DNA from: Fulvia fulva | Lineage: Eukaryota; Ascomycota; Dothideomycetes; Mycosphaerellales; Mycosphaerellaceae | Length of the DNA: 64,000 bases | Direction: 5' to 3' | Assembly: GCF_020509005.1 (NCBI RefSeq) | Contig: NC_063017.1 | Location: forward strand, 1,054,001-1,118,000 | Notes under the pieces: generated by a model | What the model was told of the DNA's origin: nothing | What the model saw: the letters and a program-made list of their open reading frames with translations, nothing else | The model's database searches: none | Position numbers and translations under genes: made by a program | In this document: positions 48,280 through 59,640 of the stretch, piece by piece | Position numbering within the stretch: position 1 is the first letter of the stretch | Layout: the number at the start of each line of letters is the position of its first letter

Positions 48280-50560
48280 GTATGTTACTACCTTAGGTTA
48301 CTATTCTTATTCCTTTCGAATTGTTCTTAAGGAACGCGAAGATATCCTTAGCCCTTTACCTAGTAGCGGTAGTAGCTCTAGTTCTTTTAGACTTCTAAGA
48401 GGCCTAATACTTACTACGCTTAAGTACTAGCCTGACCATTTCCCCGCTATTATAGAGTAGGTAGATAGGGTAGTATCTCGTAGTCGAAGAGCTTATATAC
48501 TCGATTAGTAAGGCGGTGTCCGGTCTTACGACACTTCTTATAGCGGCCTTCGTTTATATATCGAGTGTTCTTAGCGTTATCGAGAGGACCGATATTAGCG
48601 GCCTATATACTAACTTCGCTACGATCCGCCTACGCCTTACGGGTACGTCGAGATTGTCCTCCGCTACCGCTACTACCTCCGTTATTATTACTAGAACCGG
48701 CGGTAGGTAGGTCGGTCTTCTCGTCCTTCTTACTATCCTTCTTATTATCCTTCTTAGTAGGCTACTTTCTCGGGCATAGCATATCGACTAGGCGGAAATC
48801 CTCCTTAGCTCGATATAAGTAATCTTCTATAGCTTTAATCGTCTATAGATCCTTAGAGATAAACTTCTAGAGGTACCGGTAATTTAGCTTACGCTTTAGT
48901 ATATCGATATAGTCCTCTTAATCGCGGTAAAGCTATATAATGTTCGTACTCTTTCTAAATAAGACGTTAAACTCGGGAAAGGAGTCGTTACGTCTATCTA
49001 CTTACTTTAAGGCGGCTATATCGTCGTATACGCGAGCCTTCGCGTTACGCTTACTATAGCGCTTATATAAGTCCTTTCTAAGCTTATTAAGTATCTTATA
49101 TATACGGTCGCCCTTCACGCTAGTAAGGGACGGGATTTAAGGTCCGATTAATTAGAACGCGCTACCCTTAGTATAGTTATATACAAACTTTAACGTAGCC
49201 TTCGAGGTACGGAACGTAGTGTTCTATAGCTTAGTTTCTAAGGTGTTCTACTACACCTCGAACGTTAGCCCGATAGGCGTATTATACTTATTCCTATTAC
49301 CGCTAAACTTCTTTACCTCCGTCTTGTCTATCTTAAACATAACGTTAAGGTCTAGGTCGATATTAAGTATCGTATCCTAGTCCTCGTCGAGCTCCTCGTC
49401 CTTACTCTTACGCTTGCTCTTCTTAGACTTCTTCTTACGGTACTTACGGTAATCTTTGTCGTCGCTAGGCTCGGAGTTAGAATCGGAGTCGGACGAGCTC
49501 GAGCTATCGAAGCTATTAGATAGGTTGTCGTCTTAGGTACTATCCTTACGCGATCCGCGGCTACGACGTCCTTACTTAGGCTTCTCGGCAAGTCGCTTCT
49601 TTAGGTCTATAATTTCGTCGTCCTTAGTCTTCTTAATATACTCGATCTTGCGGTTATAGTCCTTAGCGATAGACTTATAGTTAGAGAGCTTATTATTGAC
49701 GTCGCTCTATTAGTTCTCGAGGTCCTAGACACGATTAACGTGCTCTACGATCTAGGCGTTAAGTTTAGAGAGCTCTACGTTCTTGTCTTAAATCTACGAC
49801 ATAGCGTTAAGTATATATTTACGGTTCTTAGCTATATCCGGCGTGGGCGGTAGTTTCTTAAAATCGTCGACGTACTTTTAGAGTAGATCACGGACTACTA
49901 TTAGCTAGTCGCGATCCTTTACGGCGGTGTCGCGTTCCTTAGTCGTATTGTCTAAGCTCTTCTAGACATTATTACGATCGGCTATAATTGCCTTTAGATC
50001 GTCCTTTACTTTAGCGATATCCGGCTCGTTCCTCTTATACTTATCGACCTTATTCGTAACATACTTAACCTACTTATCTACCTTCTACTATAATATATAT
50101 ATATCTAACTTCTTCTACTCGAACTCGGCCTTATCCTACTTTAGCTTATCCTAGGCTGTCCTAACTACCGCTCTCTTATCCTAAAGCTTGTTATACGCCT
50201 AGCCGAATATCTTTAACAACTCGGTTGTGTTATAGTCGTCGGCTTAGGCGCGTCGAAGTAAGTAATAGATCGTAGATAGTACTTTAGGTATACTAGCTAT
50301 AAGGGCTTGAAACTCGGTTATATCTAGGTTCTTTAGCTCCTCTAAATTATAGCGGAGCGTCTTAGCTACCTATTATTCTCCTTCTCCTTCGTCTATTACT
50401 ATATTATCGTTATAATCAAACTCGATATCCTATCTAGTCGTATATTCTTTTATTTCGTTATCCCGGATATAGTCGGAGAGGTTGATCGTCTTAGGCGGTT
50501 CGGTAACTAGTTGTATTAGTTGCTTAATACGCTACTATATTTACTCGTTAGTTAGCTATT
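48280..50560 (-). pseudogene. G4 gag with long coiled-coil region
   Basis: On the minus strand: an acidic N-terminus (DYNDNIVIDEGEGE) at about 50440-50370, and a long Lys/Asp/Leu-rich coiled-coil region at about 50200-49620. A Ser/Asp/Lys-rich low-complexity tract follows at about 49570-49390 (SNSFDSSSSSDSDSNSE, then KYRKKKSKKSKRKSK). Next come a capsid-like part at about 49330-48850 and a zinc-knuckle remnant at about 48530-48490 (KKCRKTGHRLTNR, with CX2C partly lost). The same layout occurs in Gypsy G1 Gag. In-frame TAG stops are present. Confidence 0.72.
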
Positions 50561-50841
50561 AGGGTTAGGTTTAGTAACCTTAAGTCTAGCTACTATTAAA
50601 TATAAGCGACTCGCGGCGGATCTTAGGGCGACTAGTAAGTAGGGAGTACCTACCGCCTATACTCTTAGCTAGTATCTTGTTAATAAAGGTACGATTATTC
50701 TTATTAGCTTAGACCTATCGCGTTTATCGCGCGATTAGTATAGAAAACTCGCGATAAGCGTAGTTTCTATATCTTTAACCTAATACTTTATAGGTCTTTC
50801 GTAGTACATATTCTACAGTTAGTAAAGGAGGTCTAATAAAG

Positions 50842-51011
50842 TATAAGGGAGCCGTTCTTAATATAGGGCAAATAACGAAGTTATTAGATAGGCTATCTAA
50901 GAGGAGCACGAGGTACGGAAAGTTAATATAGAAGCCGAGGTATACGGGCCGGCCCGTACCGAGCTATATAACCGACTACTATTTACTAGACGTCCGCCTA
51001 GGCCTATAACA
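50842..51011 (-). repeat. Gypsy G4 5' LTR
   Basis: 170 bp, pairing with 38378-38408 plus 43381-43519. It is followed by the target duplication cgtac at 51012-51016. It is more heavily RIPed than the other LTR, with tgttatagg in place of TGTTACGGG and the E-box palindrome lost. Confidence 0.88.
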
Positions 51012-51016
51012 CGTAC

Positions 51017-51490
51017 GCTATACGCTCGTAACTATAGCGGGGAGACCGACGCTACTCTAGAGCGTAGCCTAGGCGGTCGAGATACTAAACGCGAAGAGCG
51101 TAGCGCCGGTCGCGCTAGTATACTAGGCCCTTATATACGGTATCCGAGTTAATACCTTCCTAGTAGATACTAGCCCGGTAGCGATAGGAGAGGCTATTAT
51201 AAAGGACAACTAGGCCGCTATCCTAGGCCTCGTTATTACCCGGGCGTACTAGCTAAAGAAGCCGGAACGAATAGAGCGGAAATACTCGTTACTCGTACTC
51301 GCGTTTAAGTATAATAGCTAGAGGATCTAGGCTATAGAGAAGGGACTAGTCCTAGCCTACTCGTACTACTACGTTAAAAAGTACGACTATACCTATATAG
51401 TAACCTAGTGCTTCCGGTACTAGGAATTCGGGTATACTATAAAGTATTATAGGTAGGAGACCTACTACGGCTACTACGCGAAGGTATATA
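51017..51490 (+). pseudogene. LINE F ORF1 part 2: zinc-knuckle region
   Basis: Continues the ORF1 frame from 38377 (RDV then RYTLVTI). Homologous to minus-strand LINE G at 59140-58752. It ends in a zinc-knuckle remnant at about 51395-51470 (YTYIVT*CFRY*EFGYTIKYY). It is interrupted at 51490 by LINE E and resumes at 54329 after the duplicated cgcgaaggtatata. Confidence 0.75.
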
Positions 51491-51685
51491 GATAGATAGA
51501 TGATTCATTTACCCGTTATAGTGCCCTCCGGCCCATGCGGGTTTATGTCTATATATGTTACTGCATAAGGTAGGAAACCTATTCCTAGGTAAAAACCTCC
51601 TCTCCTTCTCTAATAGCTTCCTTGCCATGAGTTCTCAGTTTTCCTTCCATTAGGGTGCACTAGTGTCATGGTGGTTAGCCTCTGA

Positions 51686-53250
51686 CTACCTTGTCTGCAA
51701 CCCTGGAGTTGTCCCCCTCTTCCTGCTCTCCTCCTCCTTCTTTCTCTCCTCAATCCATCTCTCTGTTTCCCTAGTAAGAGAGAACTGCTCCAAAAATCCT
51801 TGGTGGATGATCCACCTTGTAATTCTCTGGAGGTCTCCCTTATTGCTGATCATGGCTTGGAAGTTTCTGTTCCTTGCCCTTGCCCTCCATTCACCTCTCC
51901 CTGTACTCCATTCTTTGCAAACCAGAAGTCTATGTTCGACATTCTGGGACAGGTAGCCGCATGGGCAACTCTTGTCTTCGATACCTGGGACTTTTCTCTG
52001 ATGCAGGTATGCCCTGACTCCGATGTGTTCAGAGCGGATTTGTATTGCTATGCTTGCTTCTGACCTGGTCAGGTCTGAGTACAGTAGGTAGTTGTGGCTA
52101 CCAAACTGTTGGAGTGCCTTTGGGGTTCCTGGCCTCTGTGGGGTTCTTGTCCATTCAGTCTTCCAGAGGAGTCCTGCCATCCTTTCAGCTAGAGACTGTT
52201 GCTTCTTCCCTTGGCTGGCTGCTGATCCTCTCCCTTGAGCCCTTCTGTCCTGTTCCTGCTGGGCTAGGTGCAGCTGTTCTGTTAGTTCTTTGAACTTCTG
52301 CAGGTCCTGCTGCTTCTGTGGGGCTGGATTGGGTCTTGCTTGTCTGTGCCTTCTTGTGCACTGGCTCCTGATTTTGTTGACTGCCTTCTGGATTACTAGC
52401 TGGGCTGGGTATGCAGACGTCTTTCCTGCATACTGGTATCTCAACCCTTGAAGGTAGAGCTTGGCTGGTGGGGAGCCAGACTCCATTTCGACCACCCTTG
52501 TTGGAGTTGACTTGTATGCTCCAAGCACCTTTTTCAGACAGGAGGCTTGGGCTCTGCTGATGGGATCTGCAATTCTCTTTGGGATCTTGTCTTGGGCTGA
52601 CCAGATCTGGGCTCCATATAGCATGGCTGGCTTCACAATGGCCTTGTACATAACCTTTGCTTTCGCAAATGTGGCTCCCTATATAGAGGCTGTAAGCCTG
52701 TCAATTGATTGCCTGTTGTTGTCTGCTCTTGCCTATGCTTTCTTGACCTGTGGTCCCCAGCTAAGCTTTGGATCCATCCATATTCCTAGCACCCTTAATT
52801 CACTTGAGGGTTCTGTTGTGTGTCCCTGAATAGTGATTGGGGCTTGCATATTGTGTCTGTTTCTAGCTCTACTGAAGTGGATGAGTTGATACTTCTCTGG
52901 GGCAAATCTGGCTCCATGTTTCCTGGCCCATTCCTCACATTCCTTGTGTTTCTTCTGCAAGATTCTGCAGTTCTCTTCTGTGCTGTCTGACTAGGCTAGG
53001 ATGTTTGTGTCATCCACAAACCCTGAGGCTGATGTGTTTCTGGAGTTTAGCTTGGCTGGCAGGTCTGCCATAAAGAGGAGAAACAGGATTGGAGACATTG
53101 TTGATCCCTGTGGGATTCCTGTCTCTGTAGGCATGCTGTCAGATTTGTATCTGCCCAGTCTTAGTCTTGTGGCTCTGCCTCTGAGGAAGGACTGGATGAA
53201 CTGGACTGTCCAGTTGGGGATAGCCTTCTGTTTCAGGCAAGGAAGGAATC
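51686..53250 (-). pseudogene. LINE E ORF2 C-terminal half, three RIP-type stops
   Basis: The frame runs from the RT palm region to the C-terminus. It has FLRGRATRL, GIPQGSTMSPILFLLFMADL, the active site GFVDDTNILA, then ARKHGARFAPEKYQLIHFS, and the C-terminal zinc motif CPCGYLSQNVEHRLLVC. Three in-frame TAG codons (about 52990, 52730 and 52660) fit single CAG/TGG to TAG changes. The last 321 codons (52651-51686) are open. It is related to, but clearly diverged from, copy B. The 5' half of ORF2 and all of ORF1 are absent, as in ordinary 5'-truncated LINE insertions. Confidence 0.88.
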
Positions 53251-53255
53251 GTATT

Positions 53256-54314
53256 TAGCAAGCTAGCTACGAGATAAGGTGACAAGTCTTAACCACGCTT
53301 TCCCACTCATCTAGCACCACCGTGTAGCCTCGTTTCGAGAGGTTAGCCCGGAGCAAAAGCTTCCCTCTACGCCCTCCCTCCCTGTTTGCTCCTTAAGCCA
53401 ATATCCACCTCTATAGGCCTAAGCCCTTTAGTGCTCTCTATTGACCGACATGCGCATCCGTCCTCTCGGGCTGTACAGACAGTGTCAGCCGTCGCTACTA
53501 GTGTACACCACGCCCTAGGTTTTGACGCCCTTCGCGTTACCGTAGCCTATCTCTAGAAAGCGGCCGTCTATGCCTCGTAGGTTTGCTCGGGGCACACACT
53601 ACGCCGGGTAGCGTACTCCTTGCGTTTCTACCTACTAACCAATATGAAGTTCCTTATTACCCTGCCCTCGATCCTCCCCGATCACAGAACTAATCTACTT
53701 ATATTATACGTCTTTTCCCCGTCCTAAAAGCCGTCTTTTCCTTACTTAGGCTATCGTCTTTTCCTCGTCGCAATCTACTATATTAGACTAGGTGCGTTAT
53801 ATAGCGGGACAGGCAGTGCCTTAGGCAAACCCTCGTTCCTATACCGGGTGTTTAATAGGCCCTTATAGGCTTCGTCGCATGTCTACCTACCTACCGTATT
53901 GCCCGCTAGTAAACACTAGATTGTTTCGTAGTCCGCTCGACGCCGTCGTATAGTCCGCTTAGTTGTTGTTCTATAGTCCGCTCGTCTAATGTTCGTCGCT
54001 TAGCCCGCTCGGTTTACGGTCTCCGGAGGTGAAAATTCTGCACTTATACTAGAGGTGTCCTATCGAGCGTATAGGCTACGGTTCCGCGCCCTTCTTATAC
54101 GTAGAAAGAAGAGTAACTCGCTCCCGACACGAGTATACGCTCGTCGGATAGTTTTTATACCCGTTTTGCTAGTAGTCCTCTATTCGCCGCGGCTTCGCCT
54201 ACGTTACGCGCCCGTCGCGCCTACGACGCTCTAGCGTAAGAATACTTAGCTCTCTCGTAGCTAGACGAGAGGTTCGTAGCCGACACTACGTATAGGTAAT
54301 TCTCGTCGTCGACC
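53256..54314. other. Unidentified 1.06-kb sequence attached to the LINE E 5' end
   Basis: No long ORF, no RT or LTR motif, and no rRNA or tRNA that I recognise. The left 350 bp keep normal CA/TG; the rest is increasingly RIP-like. Two short motif clusters stand out: cgtcttttcc three times at 53709-53763 (spacing about 22 bp), and tagtccgctcg-like four times at 53929-54012 (spacing 20-28 bp). It lies inside the LINE E target duplication, so it seems to have come in with that insertion, or inserted into it later. Confidence 0.5.
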
Positions 54315-54328
54315 CGCGAAGGTATATA

Positions 54329-54790
54329 CTACCCGTAAATACCCCTAACCTAAGATAAGTAAGTACGCTAACTACGGCGGGGACTATAAGGCGTAGATAG
54401 GCGGATATAGAGTAAAGAGGTAGGTAGCGGAATAGGCGGTAGGAGCGCGCCTAGGTATACGCTAGGAAAGAGGAGGAATAGCGATAGTACTATACCGTCT
54501 AAGAGTCGACGCCGACGGCTTCTAGCCGGTTATATATAGTAGTAAGAAGAGGAGGTCAAATAGCGATAGACGCTTAATATACGGAGTAGGCCGACTAGCG
54601 CTTACCGACCCCCGGGCTTAGGGCCTAGGATAGACGCGCCTCGATACGACGATATTCCGCCCCTACGGAGGTAGCGCGCCCTTACTAGTAGCTACGCTAG
54701 CGACGCCGGCCCCGTAATAGGACAACGAAGGCGAGGGCGAGGGCGACGAGGATAACAATATAGTCGTAAACCTATAGAGGTAGAATAGGG
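54329..54790 (+). pseudogene. LINE F ORF1 part 3: C-terminus
   Basis: Resumes the ORF1 frame after LINE E (AKVYTTRKYP). It is rich in Arg and Gly and ends near an acidic run (NEGEGEGDEDNN) at about 54726-54762. TAG stops are frequent. The boundary with ORF2 cannot be fixed because start and stop codons are affected by RIP. Confidence 0.6.
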
Positions 54791-54799
54791 AACTATAGC

Positions 54800-57700
54800 T
54801 AATATAATAGTCTAACTATAAATAGTACGCTTACCTAGCTAACTATCGTATATTATAACGCTAATAAGAGTAAGGACAAGGCCTAGAAGCTACTCCTTAG
54901 CCTACTACACCCTAGCCGGTACTATATAGTCGCTATCTAAGAGTAGTAGACAAACGGAAAGACGATACTCGTAGACCCGAGATACTACCTTATAGTACCC
55001 TAAGGTAACTAGCCGGTAGCGCGGGTCTACTTCTACGTAAGTAAAGAAATCGCGATAATAACGTAGACGACCTATACCTACTCTAGCGATATAGCCTCTC
55101 TACGGCTACGCCTTACCGACGGCAAGATAATAGCTATCTATAACGCCTATAACCCGTACTTAGTACCGGGCTCGATAGAAGACGATAGCTAGTCGGCTAC
55201 CCTCTACTAGCTCTAAGAAGCTCTCTAAGAGGAAGCTAATATATATATCCTAGTCGGCGACCTTAACCTCTACTACCTAAGATAGGGAGGCGATAGCGTA
55301 CTCTCGGCCTATAGCGCCGTAGACGCGCTTATTAGTCTAGTAGAGGTATCCGGCCTTAGCCTAGTACTTCCCCGTAGATACGGCTACGTATTAGTAGAAA
55401 AACACGACCTAGACGCTTAACCTAACCTTCGCGATATAGTAGATAGCCTAGCGGACTATCTTCTACGATACGGACCTAGAACTCGATACCGGCTATCTAG
55501 ACTACCTAGCTATCCGTACGACGTTCGACATAATATACCTATAGGCGCTACTAGCCCTAGAACTACGGCCTTAGTAGAAGAGAGCGGACTAGAAGGAGAT
55601 TAATAAGGTACTAAAAGAACGAATAACGGCCCTCGTACCGCCGGTACCCCTCCGCGTAGAGGTAGAAATCGATACGGCGGTAGGGAGCCTATAGTAGTAT
55701 ATAGTAAGAGTAATCCGGGATAAGATCCTCTATACCCGACCCTCGAAGTACGCGTCGCTAGCCTAGTCGTAGGAATACGTAGACGTAGTCCGTATAACGG
55801 TAGCGGCGCGGCGCCGGTAGAACGAGATAAAATAGAACGCTATATACGCCCGATACCGCCGACTAGATAACGAGAAGGGTAGAATTATTAGGCGCTAGGA
55901 TAATATTACGTAGCGTAACGCCGTCCGTAAAGTTATAGGAGACCGAAGTAAGGTCTAGAAGCTCGCTAAGTAGGCGCGTATAAGGAAGTCGGAGACGCCG
56001 CTACTACTACTATAGTTACTACCTATCCGTAATAGGTAAGGGGTCCTATAGGAAGCCTAGTAAGGTAGAGCCGACGCGCTAGTAGAGGCGTTCTTCCCTC
56101 CTCCGGGTACTACCCGACTCGACGATATCGAAGGCTTCGTATACCTAACGGAGCTCGAGACTAGCTAAGAATATATAGAGGCGAAGGTACTAATAGTACT
56201 AAAAGTAGCGCTACTAGACAAGGCCCTAGGACTAGACAAGATCCCTAACTAGTGCCTTAAGTACTACCGCTAGACGCTCGCCCCGTACCTTACGGGGCTA
56301 TTTACGGTATACCTCTAGTAGTTATACGTACCGACCCCCTTCTAGTACTCGAGTATAGTCGTCCTCTATAAGGAGGGTAAGGCTAGATACGACGTTAGGA
56401 AGGCCTACAGCCCGATAGCCCTACTTAGGACGATTAGTAAGGCGCTAGAGCGTATCGTAGCCGATTATATCTCTAAGCTAGCTAAGGAGTACTAGCTCCT
56501 CCTAGCCGAGTAGATAGGAGCCCGACTAGGGCGGTCTACGACGACCGCCCTAGAACTCGTTACGGAATATATTTATATAATCTAGGTAATACGCCGATAA
56601 TAGGTCGCTACCCTACTATCCCTCGATATCTCGGGAGCGTTCGATAAAGTTTCCTACGCCCGACTACTCTATAACCTCCGGGCGAAAGGTCTACCTAGCT
56701 AGCTCGTCGCGTTCGTCAAGTCCTTCTTTAGTAACCGGTCTACGTAGCTCGTCCTAGAGGAGTAGCGTAAACCTTAGATACGGCCTATAGAAACGGGGAT
56801 CCCGTAGGGCTTATTACTCTCTCCGATCCTCTTCCTTTTCTTCGCCTCTACGCTCCTCCCGCTACTTAGGGGAAGCGCCGGCGGTACTAACTCTTATATA
56901 GGCTTTATCGACAATACGAACATCCTAATATATAGCGACTTAACTAAGATTAACTACCGCTAACTCGAAGCGGCGCTAGAGGTATATAACGAATAGGTAG
57001 CGCGATACGGGGTAGTCTTTGTACCTAAGAAGTACTAGATAATCTACCTTACGAGGACCCCGAAGAAGTATAACCTCTAAGCTTCGATCGAGGCCGGGAC
57101 CGGCGTAAGCTAGATTACTCTATAGCTATCTATCCGGGTCCTAGGATTCTAAGTAGATACGTAACTCCGGTAGTACGCCTACCTAAAGTAGCTCTAGTAG
57201 CGGGGAGACTAGAACAAAGCCTTAGTTATATACCTCGCGGCCTCTATATAGGGCGTAGCCCTCGTAAAGGTACGCTAGCTATATAGCTCTATCGTCCGAC
57301 CGGCGATTACCTTTAGGGTACTAGTCTAGTATCTATCCTACGCGACTAGCTAGATAAAGTAGATTTAAAACGTATAGAACGAATATTTACGTAGGGCGAC
57401 TAGAGTATACCGTACTATACCGACGTAGGTCCTAGAAGCGGATACGTAGATCGCGCTACTAGACCTCTACCTCTAATAGCTCGCTATAGGCTATACGCTC
57501 TAGACGGTAAATAGTAAGGTAGGGAGCGATATCCGCGCGGCGTACTAGGCGATTACGATACGCCTTCGATCTATAGCGCCTAAAAAGAAGACAGGATTAT
57601 AGGCCTAGCGGTAGCTAGATACGTAATAAACCCCGATAGTAAAATTCTAAGTATAGGCCCTAGCTAGTAGTATACTAGTAATAGGAGCGGGATAGGGACG

Positions 57701-58340
57701 CGAAGAACGGAAGGCTATAGCGAACGCGGGCCGTAGATATATATAGAGAATCTAGAACGAGCGCTAGGAGAAAGGCGAACGGTACCCGAATAGGTAACTA
57801 CTACGGCGACGAGTATACCGACGAGGAGACGAGGTAGCGGCGAAGATAGGACCTATTAGCCGAGATAGAGTAATGCTCTTCCGAGCCCTTACCCGCCTAT
57901 AGGTAATAGTCGCGATACTACTCCGCTCGGAATATATTAGGTTTAAGGACTATCTATATCGCCGAAAGGTACCGGGAGTAGATAGTAGCCTATACGAATA
58001 TAGTCGTATCTAGACGCCGAAACACGTCGTACTATTCTACCTACGCTTTATAGAAGCCCGGTAGGTAATACGCCTCGAGACTAGGGCTATAGACTTCTAA
58101 TATATAATAGGTATAGCGCGTAGGATACGAGTAGCGATACGAATAGTAATACGGACCGGCCTACTATAGTAGTTCTAGATAGCGGGTGAGATAGTAGTAA
58201 GGATAGGGGAGATAGCCTAGGAGGAAGAGCTCTAGGAAGCCTTTAAAGGCGCCCTATCTATAGACGTAGTAGAACTCCGGCGGTACTAACGACTACGTAG
58301 GCGGGTAGACCGTAGCCTATAGCGACCCCGAGTATAGGAG
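54800..58340 (+). pseudogene. LINE F ORF2 (endonuclease-RT), decayed
   Basis: Endonuclease at about 54815-55560 (YFYVSKEIAITT-like segment, IYNAYNPYLVPGS, and GDLNLYY near 55256). RT at about 56220-56960 (YSPIALLRTISKALERIVADY, LSLDISGAFDKVSYARLLYNL, GIP*GLLLSPILFLFF, and GFIDNTNILIYS near 56905-56940). A C-terminal zinc remnant lies at about 57990-58050 (LYEYSRI*TPKHVVLFYLR). The active-site FVDD appears as FIDN, consistent with TG to TA. No RNase H was noticed. Many TAG/TAA stops. Domain order is as in copy B, but the sequence is clearly another family. Confidence 0.82.
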
Positions 58341-58740
58341 GAATAGCGATAGGAGTACTAATAGAGTATAGGAGCCCGGAAGGGTCGACTCGTTATCTAC
58401 TCGACGGCTAGCTCGTTTTCCGCTCGACGGTCGACCTATCTCCTACTCGATAGGCGACCCGCCTCTACTAATAGTCGACCTATTGTCCGCTTAATAGTCG
58501 GCTAGCTACTAATACCCGTTCCTAGGTACCGGGTAGATTAGTACTCCGGGGCGGCTAACTACCTAGTGCTTACCGCTTCTAGTATAACAGATTAACCGAT
58601 AAGTAATAGAGAGAACTTACTAATACCTAAAGAGGGTTTTTCCCCGTACGACGGTTTTCCCCTCTCTCTTCCTTAATAGCCCCGGGCCTTGTAGACCTTT
58701 TAGGAGCTAGATAGGCATTATAAATACATTTATTTATTTA
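58341..58740 (+). other. LINE F 3' UTR and (ATTT)n tail
   Basis: Non-coding sequence after ORF2, ending in acatttatttatttata directly before the target duplication. The tail is a tetranucleotide repeat rather than poly(A). Confidence 0.75.
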
Positions 58741-58751
58741 TATAGGTATAG

Positions 58752-59640
58752 TTATACCTCTCTACGTAGTAGTACTAGTAGGCGAGGACTAGTCCCTTCT
58801 CTACGGCTTAGGCCCTCTAGCCGTCGTACTTAAACGCGATTACGAGCAATAAATATTTCCGCTCTATTTGTTCCGGCTTCTTTATCTAGTACGCCCGGGT
58901 AATAACGAGGCCTAGGATAGTAGTCTAGTTATTCTTCGCGATTACCGCTCCTATCGCTACCGGGCTAGTATCCGCTAGGAAGGTGTCGACTTAGATACCG
59001 TATATAAGGGCCTAGTATACTAGCGCGACTAGTATTACGCTCTTCGTATTTAGTGCCTCGACTACCTAGGCTACGTTCTATAGAAGCGTCGGTCTCCCTA
59101 CTATAGTTACGAGCGTATACCGTACGTCTCCGCTCCTTACCTTCTAGGCTATAATAATGTCCTATTTACTAGCCTAGTATACCTACTCTACGAGGCGTTA
59201 GTATAAGAGTACCGCTACCCGCTCTCTTTCTTCGGGGTTATTAATATATATCGTAACCTCGCGCTAGACTAGCCTAGCGCGGTACGTCGGTTACTCTATA
59301 GCCGCTATAGCCGCTTAGGTATATATCGCCGGCCTAGATCTTCTAAGCGCTTAGATCTCCCGTAGGAGGTCGGCGTTTATTACGTCTTTTACTAGCGCTA
59401 GCGTCTTCGTAGCGGGTAGTAGCTCCTAGATTACTTTAGCTAAGCTCTTAAGGAGGCTACGGATCGCGCGTTTATAGGGTAGATTCGCGTTCGCGAGGGT
59501 AGCTATAATTTTGTATATAATAGCGGTATATTCTATCGTTTCTATACTATATTTTATATACTAGTCCTTTTAGTTAGCGGCTTATAGTTACTATAGTCGT
59601 TATTGTTAAGAATATATAGGTCATAGGGTCAATATTAGGT
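58752..59640 (-). pseudogene. LINE G ORF1 and 5' leader
   Basis: Minus-strand ORF1 of the oldest LINE layer. From about 59560 leftward it aligns with LINE F ORF1 (37900-38372 and 51017-51400), with segments such as YKIIATLANANLPYKRAIRSLL and ADLLREI. At 58752 the frame is interrupted by LINE F and continues at 37704. ORF2 of this element is not in the window. The 5' end is placed loosely at about 59640, where similarity to LINE F ends. Stops at Gln/Trp positions are frequent. Confidence 0.75.

Larger units (their letters stand above)
38378..51011 (-). mobile_element. Gypsy G4, chromovirus with a LINE in its 3' LTR
   Basis: A minus-strand LTR retrotransposon with target duplication cgtac on both sides. 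The 5' LTR (right) is 50842-51011, 170 bp. The 3' LTR (left) is 38378-38408 plus 43381-43519, split by LINE D. Between them are gag and pol with RT, RNase H, integrase and chromodomain. It is RIPed, but the 3' LTR and parts of pol keep more CA/TG. Confidence 0.9.
51491..54314 (-). mobile_element. LINE E insertion: truncated LINE joined to ~1.06 kb of unrelated sequence
   Basis: The insertion is bracketed by the 14-bp duplication cgcgaaggtatata (51477-51490 and 54315-54328), and removing it restores LINE F ORF1. The left 1.76 kb (51491 to about 53255) is the 3' end of a Tad1-like LINE with an (ATCT)n tail. It begins within the RT domain. The remaining 53256-54314 shows no LINE similarity. The LINE part keeps abundant CA and TG, unlike nearly all its surroundings, and has only a few TAG changes. 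Confidence 0.85.
37705..58740 (+). mobile_element. LINE F, full-length but split by nested elements
   Basis: A Tad1-like non-LTR element in plus orientation. Its own parts are 37705-38372, 51017-51490 and 54315-58740. Gypsy G4 (38378-51011) and LINE E (51491-54314) inserted in it. The target duplication tataggtatag lies at 37694-37704 and 58741-58751, and removing LINE F rejoins LINE G ORF1. The 3' end is (ATTT)n, unlike the (ATCT)n of the copies A-E. A GC-rich 5' leader of about 170 bp precedes ORF1. It is heavily RIPed. Confidence 0.88.

Noticed and set aside
926..51011. Gypsy G1, G2 and G4 as one family because of similar LTR starts
   Set aside because: Beyond TGTTACGG the LTRs differ in sequence and length, and the integrase and chromodomain reads are distinct.
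51663..53258. Several plus-strand ORFs of 82-122 codons over LINE E
   Set aside because: They are antisense to the LINE E ORF2 frame, which carries clear RT and zinc motifs. Their hydrophobic look comes from the complement of Lys/Glu-rich codons.
53929..54012. Possible CRISPR-like array (four tagtccgctcg-like units)
   Set aside because: Units are about 10 bp, imperfect, and separated by only 10-18 bp. There are no cas genes, and the host is a eukaryote.
53256..54314. rRNA-derived 5' chimera
   Set aside because: I looked for familiar 18S, 28S and 5S stretches and saw none. An rDNA spacer origin cannot be excluded without a search.
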